DNA from: Gymnorhina tibicen
Taxonomy: Eukaryota; Chordata; Aves; Passeriformes; Artamidae
Reading direction: 5' to 3'
NCBI GenBank assembly: GCA_013399875.1
Contig: VXAZ01003272.1
Coordinates: 840,394 to 904,393 of the forward strand
Length of the DNA: 64,000 bases
This document shows, in pieces, positions 29,786 to 40,845 of this stretch. Position 1 is the stretch's first letter, and each line of letters starts with the position of its first letter. The notes under the pieces were generated by a model that saw nothing but the letters and a program-made list of their open reading frames with translations, did no database searches and was not told the DNA's origin. Made by a program: the position numbers and the translations under genes.

Positions 29786-32700
29786 GGCCCTGAGCCCCGC
29801 GGTGCTGTTGCGTGTTCTTGCTCGCGGTTTCGCGGCCGGCAGCGGCCGGGCCGGTTCTCCCGTTCTGAGGGGAGCGCTGCGGCCGTGGCTCCCGCGCTCG
29901 GGGCCGGCCGTGGCTGCCTGACGTGAGGGCGGGAGATGGCACGGGCGGTGCAGACTCGGCAGTGAAGATTAAGGCACCTTGTGCTGTCTGCTGTGTGTCT
30001 GGTCCGGCAAGCCTTGCCTGTGTTATGGTAATGGCCGTAAAAACTGTTATTAGCAAAACTTTTAATGTGCTGCAGTGACTCCTTTTGTTTCTAAGCCAGC
30101 ACAGAATACAGGCGGGAGCAAAGGAATTAAATTATATTGCTACTGTGGAAGTGATGTTTTGGCAGCCTTGCTTTCTTGGGGGAATCCTTGTTGTTTGCTC
30201 TTTCTTTTTCTTCTTCCCCCTGATTGAAGCAAGGGAGATTTAAGTTACTCCTGTTCCAGAAATGGGCAACTTGATCTGTGCCTGGCCGAGTTCTTTATCG
30301 CAGTCCAGTAGTTCCAGGAGGCAGGGACCACAGGATGGACAGGCGTCTCAGCAAGGGCATCCTCTTCATGAATGTTATCCATAATAGCAGGAAACGGCAC
30401 CAAAAGCTGCATTTGGCCCCAGCCCGTCTGGTGGGGAAAAGTCAGGGGCTGTGGCATGGCAGAAATCGGGCCTTTCCGTGTCGCCAGGGTTGTGCTGCAC
30501 CCGCCGAGCGTTATCGGGCCCTGTGGACTTTGTCTCAGGTGGAAGGAAGCGGCTGGCTGCTGGGGAAGGTGTAGCGCCGGTGTAACTTTGCTTTCCTGCC
30601 GTTGGGTTTGTGGCTGTGAATGATCTACGGAGCGGAGCGGCCGGGCGGGAGCAGGTGGGGTGCGGGAGCTCAGCGCAGCTCCCCGGGACCGGGCCTCTCC
30701 CCGGGAGCGCTTGGGCCAGAGCCGGCAGAGCAGCTGAACGGAGCTTGCTCCTCTGCTGGGGTCCCTGTGTGACCCAGTTCAGGTTATTTAACCTCCTCAT
30801 TCTTTAATGAGCTGCTTGTGTAGGGGGTGAAGGACTGCCCAGGCACCTGCCGACCTCCCGTACCTGTCTTCTAAGTGATCCCTCTGAAAAAGGGCAGCCC
30901 AGCTTCATTGTGTGTATCTCATTCTCAATTCCCTGTCGTGCTTGCATGTGCTGCAAAGTGCAAATGCACTGAAGGAAATGACAACTCTCGAGTAAGTGAA
31001 AAGTGGGGAGAAGCCTGTTGAGCTTGAGCAGTGCTTGAAGTGGGATAGAATCCACTGGAATCCATTTGTGCATCACTTCCCGTCCTGCTCTTGCTCACCT
31101 GGCAGTCCTTCAGCTTCTGCTTCAGTGTTTCACTGAGCTCTTGAAGGACTTTTTAAAGCTCTCATGGGGTTTATGCAGGTCGGTCTCTCACAATTGTAGC
31201 AGTGTCTTCTACGCCAGGCTGTTTGCTCTCAGACATGAAAGTAATGATACGTTGGGGCTGGAGGGACTGTGTGGATGGCACTGCAGGAACCCAGTTGTTA
31301 TGCGTGCGTCAGTAGCTGTTTCTTACTCGGGAGTGCTCTCCTTATTCACCCTGGGTTTAGAAACCCATCCTAGAAACCAGATTCCTTTGGAAAGAACTCT
31401 GGAGATGCTTTGAGATACTAAAACGGAAAACTGTGAACTGCCTAGAAAGCCTTGGCTTTAACCTAGACGCTTCACAATGCCTGAAGTGGCGTAACAGGAA
31501 TTCCCTCACTGCCCAGGGTATGAGGTGACAGGACCTGCAGCTCGGATCCACCACAGTTTCTCTGTTTCCAGAGGTGCAGATTCCCTATGGCGTTAACTGT
31601 GACTGGAGTTTGCAGCAGGAGTGCAGCCAAAGCTCTCAGAGCCAGCAGTAGTTTGATTTGTGATGGCTGAGACTCTCTCTTCACTTTGAAAACATTGCAG
31701 GCTGGCTGCAGGGGGATTGGAGAGCAAGTGCACTTCTGCAGGAGCAGTTGTCTGAAGAGCATAATGCTTTTAAAGCTGCATAGCCCACTTATCTGTGCCT
31801 CTCATCCTTCATGTGCACTTAACTGATGTGAAAAAATGATTTAAGGTATTTCTAGCGTCCAGGGAGCCTGTAATAGGATCAGGGCTGGTATCCCAGTTGC
31901 CCCTAGCAACATCTAGAACTAATAAAAAGCATTAATTGCAGCATTAATTACTTATAATTGTTTCATGTTTCAGATCTAATGATTAGCCTTTTTAAAATCC
32001 TGATTTCTAACTGCAGTGCTTCTGTGAAGCTCTTAATGCAAATGGCTGGTTAGACTTCATGAAGTGATGATTAACTTCAGGCAGCCATGCTCAGATATTC
32101 AGAAAAAGCTATTTTATTCAGCAGGTGTTTAATATTTCCTGGAAATTGAAGCTGTTGCATTTGTTTCTCTTGGGGATTGCTAGAAGGGGAGACATTTGCA
32201 TGTCCCAAACTGTTTTTTCAAATGTTCTGTCTTCAGCTGATTCACTGTGCGCTTTTTTTTATTGTCCATCACGTGGATTCTGGTCAACTTTGCTGCTCCT
32301 GCATTTCGTCAGCTGGAAGCTGACTGGATTTTTTGGGTCCTGTACATTACTGCTAGCAGAGATGAATATTTCATGAAAGATAATTTAAAGTCATTCTTGA
32401 GCAAACAAATCACTGCTGCAGACCTGTCCTGGTCGGGGTTGCCTTTGACCTCTGCTGCCACCTGGCACTGGGGATGAGAAACTTGCCATGTGCTGTGGCT
32501 GGTTTTTGACTCTGTGTATAAATAGCAGCAGTTCCTGGCAAAAGTTCATGATTTTCATGTGCCTCTGGTATCAGGGGCCTTAGCTTTGCATGGGGATGAA
32601 CCTGGGAACTGGGAATTTTGTCTGGGACGAGGATTGCAGTGTATATCCCCATAAGTCTTAGGGCTTGTGACCCTGTGCTTTCCCGTTCCTTAAAGAGGAA

Positions 32701-35700
32701 CTTTCGTTCGTTCGTTCGTTATGAACTTGGACTTGTATTCGGTTTCTTGTTAAAATGCAGGGTTAGGAAGAATCCTTTGATGTTCAGGGGTGCAGGAAAA
32801 ATTAGCATATCCCTTCACTTAAGTATTTCAAGTTGAGGGTGGGCTCCCATCTCTCCAGATGGAATACCTGTCTTCCATTCCTTGCGTTTCCTCCAGCTCC
32901 GTGTGGCTGTAGGAAGGTCACTTCATCTGTGTCCTGGCTTTGCCTTTTAAGAAAAGCTGCGGAGAGGAGCAGCTCCTGTGTTCTGGGGGAGGCTCTTGCG
33001 TGTGAGAGCTGCCCCGCAAGGGCTTGGGGGTGCTGGGGTGGTGTGGGTCCCAGTGATGTGATCTCCCTGGTCAGGTTGGGAGTGTGCACTCCTCATGCAC
33101 ACAAGTGTCTTCCTGCTCGTTCACCACGAGTGGCTCTCAGTGAGCCTTTGCTGTTCCCTCCCAGCGCGGGTGAATACAGGGCACCCTCCTCACTGTTGTT
33201 TGCTGTCCTCCCTCTCTGGGTGCTTCTGCGACTTCTCCCCAAGCCAGGCCTTGGGCACGAGGGATTCCACTGCTTTTTGCTTTTCTGCCTGAGCCTAGTC
33301 CAGCTCTTGTTTTGGGAAGCTGTTTGTCAAGGTCTCGTGGCTGTGCCCAGCAAACATCCTGTGAGCGGAGCTGCTGCCGCTCCCCGGATACCTGGGGACC
33401 TGTTTGGTCTTTGCTGCTCTTGGCTCCTGGCTCTTGCAGCCCTATCAGTGTGTTTGATGTAAACCTCCCTGCTCTGTCTCCTTGAAAATTCAAGCCTGTT
33501 TTTTGTCTCCTGTGCAGAGTATATTGGAAGCTCTTGGTTAGTTTAGTCTCTGTTTTGTGGAAATTGATAGAGATGCCAGGCATCTGACTCAGGTGGCTGA
33601 TTTTAAGTTTTCATTTATAAGCTGTACATGTGGTGGCCGCTACACTGTGTAGACCATAACAAGGGCTGAACTGGCTACCTTGTGTGGAAGCAAACACAAA
33701 ATGCTAAGTATTGGATGTATTTTTTCTGAAATTCTGGAAGATAATTTGTTCTATTCTCCAGCCTGGGTGAAAATGCAGAAAGAATGAAAGATGATAAAAC
33801 TTTTCCCAAATCCAGATTTTTGTAATGTGTTGATAGGCTCTAAAGGTAATAACAGCTGCTTTGCCTGTACTGTGGGGGTACTGATAAAGTGGTGCTGAAG
33901 TATCTGAAATACTTTTCTGGGAAAGTGGGGTAAAAGCTCTCTTCCTCCCTCTGCAGTAGAGGACTCACAGGGAGCCACTAACTTGGGTGAGGAAACTATA
34001 AATAATGAAACAACTGGAGCAGGGAGGTAATAAGATATAAAGTGCAGTGCAGAGCTTGATAACCTGATAGGGTTAATGTTAATTACAAACTGTTCATTAC
34101 TGCAGAGCAGGAGCACTCAGGGCCCTGCCTGAGTCCATGAGAGCAGTGCTGAGGGTTGCTGGGGGTCAGTGTTTGTGTCCCTGTGAGCTTCTTGATGGTT
34201 TCCAAAACATCTATTAGAAAAACTCAAGGTTGCCCAAGCTGATGCTTTTGTTGTAAAGCTCTGAGTGTGGAAATAAATAGGAACTGTTCTGAGTCCTGCA
34301 GTGGTCCAAAGGCTGCTGCAGGAGCTGTGCTGGGCCAGGGTTGGGCTGCTGAGTGGGAGAAAACAGACAGAACCAACAATCAGTGTGGCAGCTCCAGCTG
34401 CGAGGGGGGACTGAGCTCTTGTAGGAACAGCACTGATGCTGATTACACTGAAAGCAGTTTTTATCTGGGAGATAAAAGACAGCCTGGTGTTGGTGGTGTT
34501 TCTTGTTCCAGAGTACTAGTTTAGCTCTACATCAACCAGCTTTTTCAGCCTTTTATTTAAGTCACAGTTTATCCTTTTGCAAATAGAATGTTTAAGAACC
34601 AGCAGTTTCCTAAGACTGTGGAGTGGCTTCACTGGTGGTTTTCATTCGCAGAGGAGCCTTGGGCTCATAGCCCATGTTCATTGGGCTGTGAAAAGGTGGT
34701 GTTGCTTAAGGGGTATCTCTTGCTGTTCTAGTCTTTCAGTGCTGCTGTTTGAAGCAGAAATTGCTGCAGAGCACTTGCCTTTAATTAGTTAAGTACAGAG
34801 AGACTTCCCTGTTGGCTTCTTTTTAAAATAAGTGCCACCCAGTTTGAGATCTTGCTGGCCTGGCTCCTACCTGTCTCTGGGTGTTTGCAGCTCCTGAGCC
34901 ACGCTGTCTGAGCTCCTGGCTCTGGGTGGTGTTGGGTTTGATGGGGGTACTCGGGCTGGCCGGGGAGAGGACTTAGGGAGACTGCGGAGTCTGGTGGCCG
35001 AGTGACACCCTGGTGATCCAGAGTGTGTGATGCAAGGGCTGGCAGGCTGCTGTGGCTTCACAGCTCCCTCCTGTAAGCCCAGCCCCGGGGATGCTGCTGA
35101 CCTGCATGGGAGAAAACCCCCTGTGCTCTGCATCTGGAACAGCTGGAACCACGTGCTGCAGCAGGACCTGGCAGGAGGTCCCTCCATTGTGGATGTTCTG
35201 CCTCCTTCATCTTGTATGAAGCACAAAGAAGCTGCAGTTAGATAATGCAGTGCCACGTGCCAGTTCAGCTTTCGATGAAAATACGCCTCATGCCAAGGGT
35301 GGGTTATGTAAGTCCTTACGTCTGTCTCAGTGCAGCAGTTTTTCTTATTTTAATCTCAACGGTAGGGCCTCCAGTTCCTTAGGTTTTTGTTAACTCCTGT
35401 TCTTATGCCTCCTATAAGGCAGAGCATGTGCTACCAGTTATTTTTAGCATGGAAAATTTTAAGAGCCCACGTGGTCCCATTTAGTTTGAACCGTGCCAGC
35501 CTGTCCAGTTCTCTTTCACCCAGATAGTGTTTATTTCCCGAGTGCTGCTTCACTAACTACAGGGTTTGTCAGGAGGCATCCTGGCCTTGCTGTTGAAGCT
35601 GCATTTCCAATTTGCTCTGTGATCCTTTAGGACGGGCTTTAATTCCAGCCTTGATTTCCACAGCTTTCAGGGTTTGGAAACCTCTCAAGTGCAGGGGCAG

Positions 35701-38700
35701 AGGGAAGCAGAGGAGCCGGGACCGGCTGTGGGTACGTCCCTGCAGAGCATGGGGGCTCAGTCACTTGGGAGTCATCCCGGCCTCTCTCCTGGTGGAGACT
35801 TGAAGCAGCTCGCCCTCAGAACAGACCTCCTTGTGTGTAGAAAACCCTGAAATTCTGAGCAAGTGCTTGCTGAACTCCTCTTGGACCTGGAGAATGAATT
35901 ATCTGGTGTTCCTGGGAACCTCGTGCTGCGAACATTTCTGACCTTATAAGGCTGTGAGTGCTGAGGGCTCTGTGTCCTGGCCAGGAAACAAGGTGGCTTA
36001 GAACTGCTCTGGGACCCTAATGCAAACAAGTAGAGTAAGTTGGCTGGCCTTGGCTTTTTTTCTCAGGTAGGTAATGTGTGCATTCTTTCTTGTCTTCCAT
36101 CTCCCTGCTCTTTACCAGCAGTTTTCCATAAATCAAGTCAGGACACAGACTTGGAGAGCTGACTGACCCCTACTCTCCCCTTGGTGTCTTAATCCCATCC
36201 TGACGTGCTGTGGGAATTCTTTAGCGGGTTGGATAAGTCTCATGCCCTAGCTGCAGCTCTCCGGCCCCATGATACAAGGTGTGACATTTAGGCTGGATTC
36301 CCGGCGTTCCAGAGGGAAGTGGAAGTGGCTGGTGCTGGGGTGAGCGCATACAGTGCGTGAGCTCCACACTATTTTTGGTGCAGGAGATGGGGCCCTGCCT
36401 CTTGGGAATGGTGCCAGGAATGGAACCCGTTTTCTGCGGGTTCTGGCTCCTACAGGCTGCTCCTTTCCTGTCCAGAGCCTCTGGAGCTGCTGCACTTCCC
36501 AGCGGGCTCCTCCTGCCCAGAGAGCACAGGGCCTGCCGGGCTGGGCTCTCTCCCACTTGGCAGTGCTTGAGGGCATGTGATTTGACAAGCTGCCATTTTC
36601 TGTCCTGCTGCTGGCAGGAAAATCCCAGGCTTTCTTCCCCCACGTGTTGAAATGATCCCATTGCCACTGCAGTCCTGGCTGTCAGACCGGCAGCGGGGAC
36701 ATGGCTTGGTTGTTCTGGGACGGGTGTGGGAGGTGGCTGTGGGCTTCGGGAGCTCTCCTGGAGGAAGCGGAGAAGGAGCAGCGTCCCAGCCCTTGGGATG
36801 GGCAGGTTCAAGCCGCTGTCCTCAGGCATCACACGCAGCCAGGCTGTGACCAGCATAGCAAGATCCGGCCACCAGAGCCCTCCTGCCACGTCTGTGTAAG
36901 GAGATGTTTGTTGGTGTTGTGCTGTTCCCCAGCCAACCCAGCACTCCGGGATGTCTGCTGGCATCTCGTGCACAGCCACTGCCTTTCAGCCTGCCCTGTC
37001 TGATGGGAGGATGTGGAATTCCCATTTAACGTGGTCACTGGTAGTGATGCAGCTCTGGCTAAAATAATAAATTAAAAACATTAAATCAAATGAGCATTGC
37101 AAGGAGCCGTCAGATAATCCAGTAGTCCCCGCTCATCCAGGTATCACAGAGGAGCGAAGATCTTTATCCTAAATGATTATAATGTTCAGAATGACTCATA
37201 GAACTGTTTTGTCTGCCAGACTTTGGGCCGGGCTTGTCCCTCTGTGGGGCATCCTGTGACCGTCTCCCTGCGCTGCAGAGCTGCGTGGGACTATTGTTTG
37301 GACAGTTGGTGCAACTTAGTAGGGAATCGGATAATAATAGGGCTGTCTGTTTAATTGGGAATGCTTGCTGGGAATGGACTTATGTGAGCTACTTTAATTT
37401 GGGTTTGTAGTACGCCTGAGAGACATCTTGTAGGGTAGTTCTGCATTAATTACAACAACTTGGGCACGCAGCAGATGAGCACTCGCAGCTCACAATGTGC
37501 CATTGTGCTGGGCAGCGTAAAGGGGAACCTTTTGTCTTGGGAATGTACAGCCTTCACCCTTTCCGTTTGCCAGCTTCCAAACACCGGACAGCCACGGTAC
37601 TGCTAGGTTTGTTGGTTTTTTAATTCCAAGATCCCAGATGTTGCCATTAACAGAGGATTCACCCTCAGCAGTGAGCTCTGCTCCCTGACTGCATACAGAC
37701 AGCTGGAAGTAACTGGGATTTAGTTACTTCTTAGTTATTTAGTTTATTTAATCAGATACAAATGTCTGATGAACACACAAGTCTCCCATGTAGAACAACA
37801 TAAATGCCTTATTTGTGATGTACTGGGGATATTACTGAACTCCTTAAATCATGTCTGCAGCTGACCTTTAATTTGGGATTGAACAAGCAATTTTCTAGTC
37901 CCTGCCTTTGCCATTCATTCATTCATGTGCTTCAGTGTCTGGGCCCTGCAGGAAGCAAGGCAGGGTCTCAGCTGGCGTGGATGAAGTTGTGTGGATGCTC
38001 CTGTGGAACGGAGAGTATGGCTGCAGGAGGTGAGAAATCTGGAGTGAATATTAAATTATCTGAGGCTCTGACACTGGGTTTGAGCCCGAGGGAGGCATGG
38101 TTTTGTCCCTCAGCTAGAATGTCATCAGCTCCTCGTGGAGATTGTGGCCTGAAGGAGTGTTGCACTGGGAGCTGTGGTTGGGGCATTTGCCCTGATAACA
38201 GAAGGGGTTTTTTGGTTGAGACACACTGAGCATGGGGCCAACTGCCTTGGTTGTCCTCTCTTGTCACAGAAATATTATACTTCTAAAGAGGAACCAGATA
38301 ATGCTCTTTTCCAGTGGGTGGCTCCCATTTCTAAGACTTTGCTATCTCCTGAAAACAATCTTTATTTTTGTTGCTTGCTGGCAAGAGTCTTGAGGGCTGT
38401 TTGGATTAAAGCCTGTCTGTGTAAGCACCCTCAGACACGTGGTGTTTTGCTTTAATTCCTGTGCAGTGAAAATATAAACTGTAAGTGCTTTGCAAGCAAG
38501 GCTGTTTGGGATGTGGTAACAGTTTAGCTTTGCATTCCAGTTGCAGACATTCCTTAAGGAAAAGGAAAGGCATGGCAGCCCTGCCTCGTGTGACCCAGGT
38601 GAGGCGTGCCAGTGAAGGAGCACGACTGGGTGTCTAGGTGGGAATGAGGTCACAGACCTTGCAGAGGAAAAGGGAGAGCTGTCAGCTTTTGAGTCAGGGG

Positions 38701-39212
38701 AGTGGCAGCTGTCAGTGTAGTGGATTTGGACGTAGAACAGACTTCAGAGCTGGGTTCCTAAGGCTCTATAGACGTGTGTGTCATCAGACTCCAGAACCCT
38801 CGGGAATGGGGTGCTGCCTTTCAAGGGGAGAGCTGGGGAGCCCTGCTGTGTGCTCTGGAATATTGTGGTCCAGCTGGGCTGTGAGCCCAGCCCGGTGCTG
38901 TGCTGGAGGCTGTCCTGGGGGCAGGACTGACCTGCAGAGGTGTGAGGCAGAGGAAGCAAGGGGAAATTAAGTGCAGGGGTGAGGTAGGGTTAAATCATGG
39001 AATATAATGATGAGACATGTCCAGATATCCCTAGTCTCGGGTAAGGATCTTGTTCCGTGGAGTGCTGGCAGAGCAGAGATGTGAATTTCTAGAGCAGCTG
39101 GAAAACAAGCCTGACCACGCTAATAGCAATACCTCAAGGCACTTATGAGACTTCAGCCTTCCTGTCACCTTCCCTGTGACTATTTTAATGTGATTTCTGT
39201 TTCTGCTTCTAG
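29786..39212 (+). other. AKAP1: AKAP1 first intron (probable)
   Basis: About 9.4 kb without a recognised coding exon. It contains a short (CGTT)n tract at about 32703-32720 and a 40-codon open frame at 30262-30384 discussed in the findings. No interspersed repeat was recognised. Confidence 0.55.
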
Positions 39213-40845
39213 GTATAACTGCTGAAGGTCTGTAAGATGGCTTTACGCTTCCGCAATTTCGTCCCGTATGCCATTCCTGGAGTGCTGGCACTTCTTGGCT
39301 GCTGGTGGATCTATTCCTGGAGAAAAAAGCACTCAAGCTATCGCGACAAACAAGCAATAGCCGTTGAAAGGGAGAAGCAGGAAGAAGTATCAGAGAGTGA
39401 TTCACGTCCCAAACCAGAAGCATGTGTTCCTCGAAGACTGCCTCTTCCATCGGAAGAGGAGTGCCTGCAGAACCCAGCCCCGACCTCCCTGCTGTCCGCG
39501 GGGCCGACGACGCCCTCTCTCCTGCGCCCAGCTCACGAGAGGCCGGATCTCTCACGGGACCTCCCAGACCTGTCGGCAGCGACAGCTGGGCCCGGCACCC
39601 GCGAGGACGACAGTGAAAAGCTGGAATCGATAGGATCTCGAGAGGGAAGCGGTGTCCCTGCTCGTGCCTCCCCCGCTCCGCTCTCAGAGAGCACCGAGAG
39701 TCGCCGGAGCGCGGCGCTGAGCCACACCCCAGGCTCGGGGACAAACCAAGGCCAGCAGCCACCCCCGACACGGGAGTCTTTGGGAGTCAGGGAGGACATC
39801 AGCAACGCAGAGCAGTCGGATGAGTCTTCGTGTAAGCCCCCTAAGGAAAAGCAGATGCCAGGAATTGTGCAGTCGGATACTGGCTCTGTGACAGCCCGTT
39901 GCTTGGGACTGGAGAAAGAAGCCAGTGCCCCACAAGCCTTTCTCAATGAAGCTGAAGTTGTATCAGGTCACGAGGATTCTGCAGTGAGTCTGTTACTAGG
40001 GAGTTTGGAGTCTGCCTGTCCAAAGCAGTCCAGGGAAGAAGAGATGTCCGAGGCAATCACTGGTACTGTACCAGTGTGTCAGAAGGACACACAGCCTAAA
40101 GGAGATGAGTCTGAAAGAGAGAAGATTGGGGGAGTGAGTTTGGACAAGGAAGTTGAGAAAATTGAGCAAGTAGCAATACAGATCATTTCCAAGGTCATTT
40201 TGGCGGCAACTGAGGAAGTGCTGTCGGGTTCTGCAGGCGATGCATCCCCTTGGCTCTGCCAGGCCACTGCCAGCCGAGCTGAGGCACCTCTGGGGATGGA
40301 GAGTGTTGCTGCCTCTGGTCGGGTGCTTGTGGAGGGAGCCACAGCAGCTGATGAGAGCGTGGCTGAGGGGAGCGGTGCAGAGGAGCAGGGTCAGGATGTG
40401 ACAGAGTCCAGCTGTTCATCACACGGCTGTTGGGCCAGCCCTGTTCAGGGAAACACAAAGGTCTGTCAGGTGAAGAGCCGGGTGTGCAGGGAGTCCCAAG
40501 GAGATGATCGGACTTGTGTGGAGAACTCGCTGGAAAAGTCACCTCTGGCCACGGAGGACTCTGGGTACAGCACGCACACACCCGGAGGTGGGACGAGTGT
40601 AGAGGACACCCTGCAGAGCACAGTGCTGTCTGTCACATCAGACCAGCACTCGGACTCACTGAGCACATCCTCAGCCCCAGACACGTCTGCTGAGCAGAGC
40701 TTGGTACCAAGGGAAACCCCCCCTGCTCCGGGGCTGCCCGAGGGCAGCACAGTGCCCTACAGCAATGGGATCCTGAAAGAGGATGGGCCAGACCTGAGTC
40801 TGGAGTGTAGCAGTGCACCAGGGACGGATGGAGATCACTCGGAAG
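39213..40845 (+). CDS. AKAP1: AKAP1 first coding exon (large)
   Basis: Acceptor TTCTAG at 39207-39212, then 24 untranslated bases and ATG at 39237. The exon encodes residues 1-536: mitochondrial anchor, divergent disordered region, PKA-binding helix and the Ser-rich segment ending near TDGDHSE. Donor GGAAG|GTAAGG. Sequence after 40845 stays open to 41006 but is intronic. Confidence 0.95.

Larger units (their letters stand above)
28960..29940. promoter_or_regulatory. AKAP1: CpG island, probable AKAP1 promoter and non-coding first exon
   Basis: GC content and CpG density rise abruptly, with CG-rich Sp1-type boxes (GGGGCGGGGCGGGG near 29434-29460), an alternating CG tract near 29388, and a CpG-rich 3' flank to about 29.9 kb. 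It is the only strong island upstream of the AKAP1 coding start, and mammalian AKAP1 also has a distant non-coding first exon. A usable donor (GCG|GTGAGC, GT at 29780-29781) could end that exon. The core is lost in an assembly gap, so the transcription start cannot be placed. Confidence 0.6.

Noticed and set aside
28884..30056. Long open frames of 260-390 codons on both strands around 29-30 kb
   Set aside because: They run through 198 undetermined bases and high-GC sequence with few stop codons; the translated residues resemble no protein.
36221..36979. 252-codon minus-strand open frame in AKAP1 intron 1
   Set aside because: Composition is that of random GC-rich intron, low-complexity, no domain or start context supporting a gene.
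39031..39771. 246-codon minus-strand open frame opposite AKAP1
   Set aside because: Shadow of the GC-rich AKAP1 coding exon; no resemblance to a known protein and no promoter or splice context.
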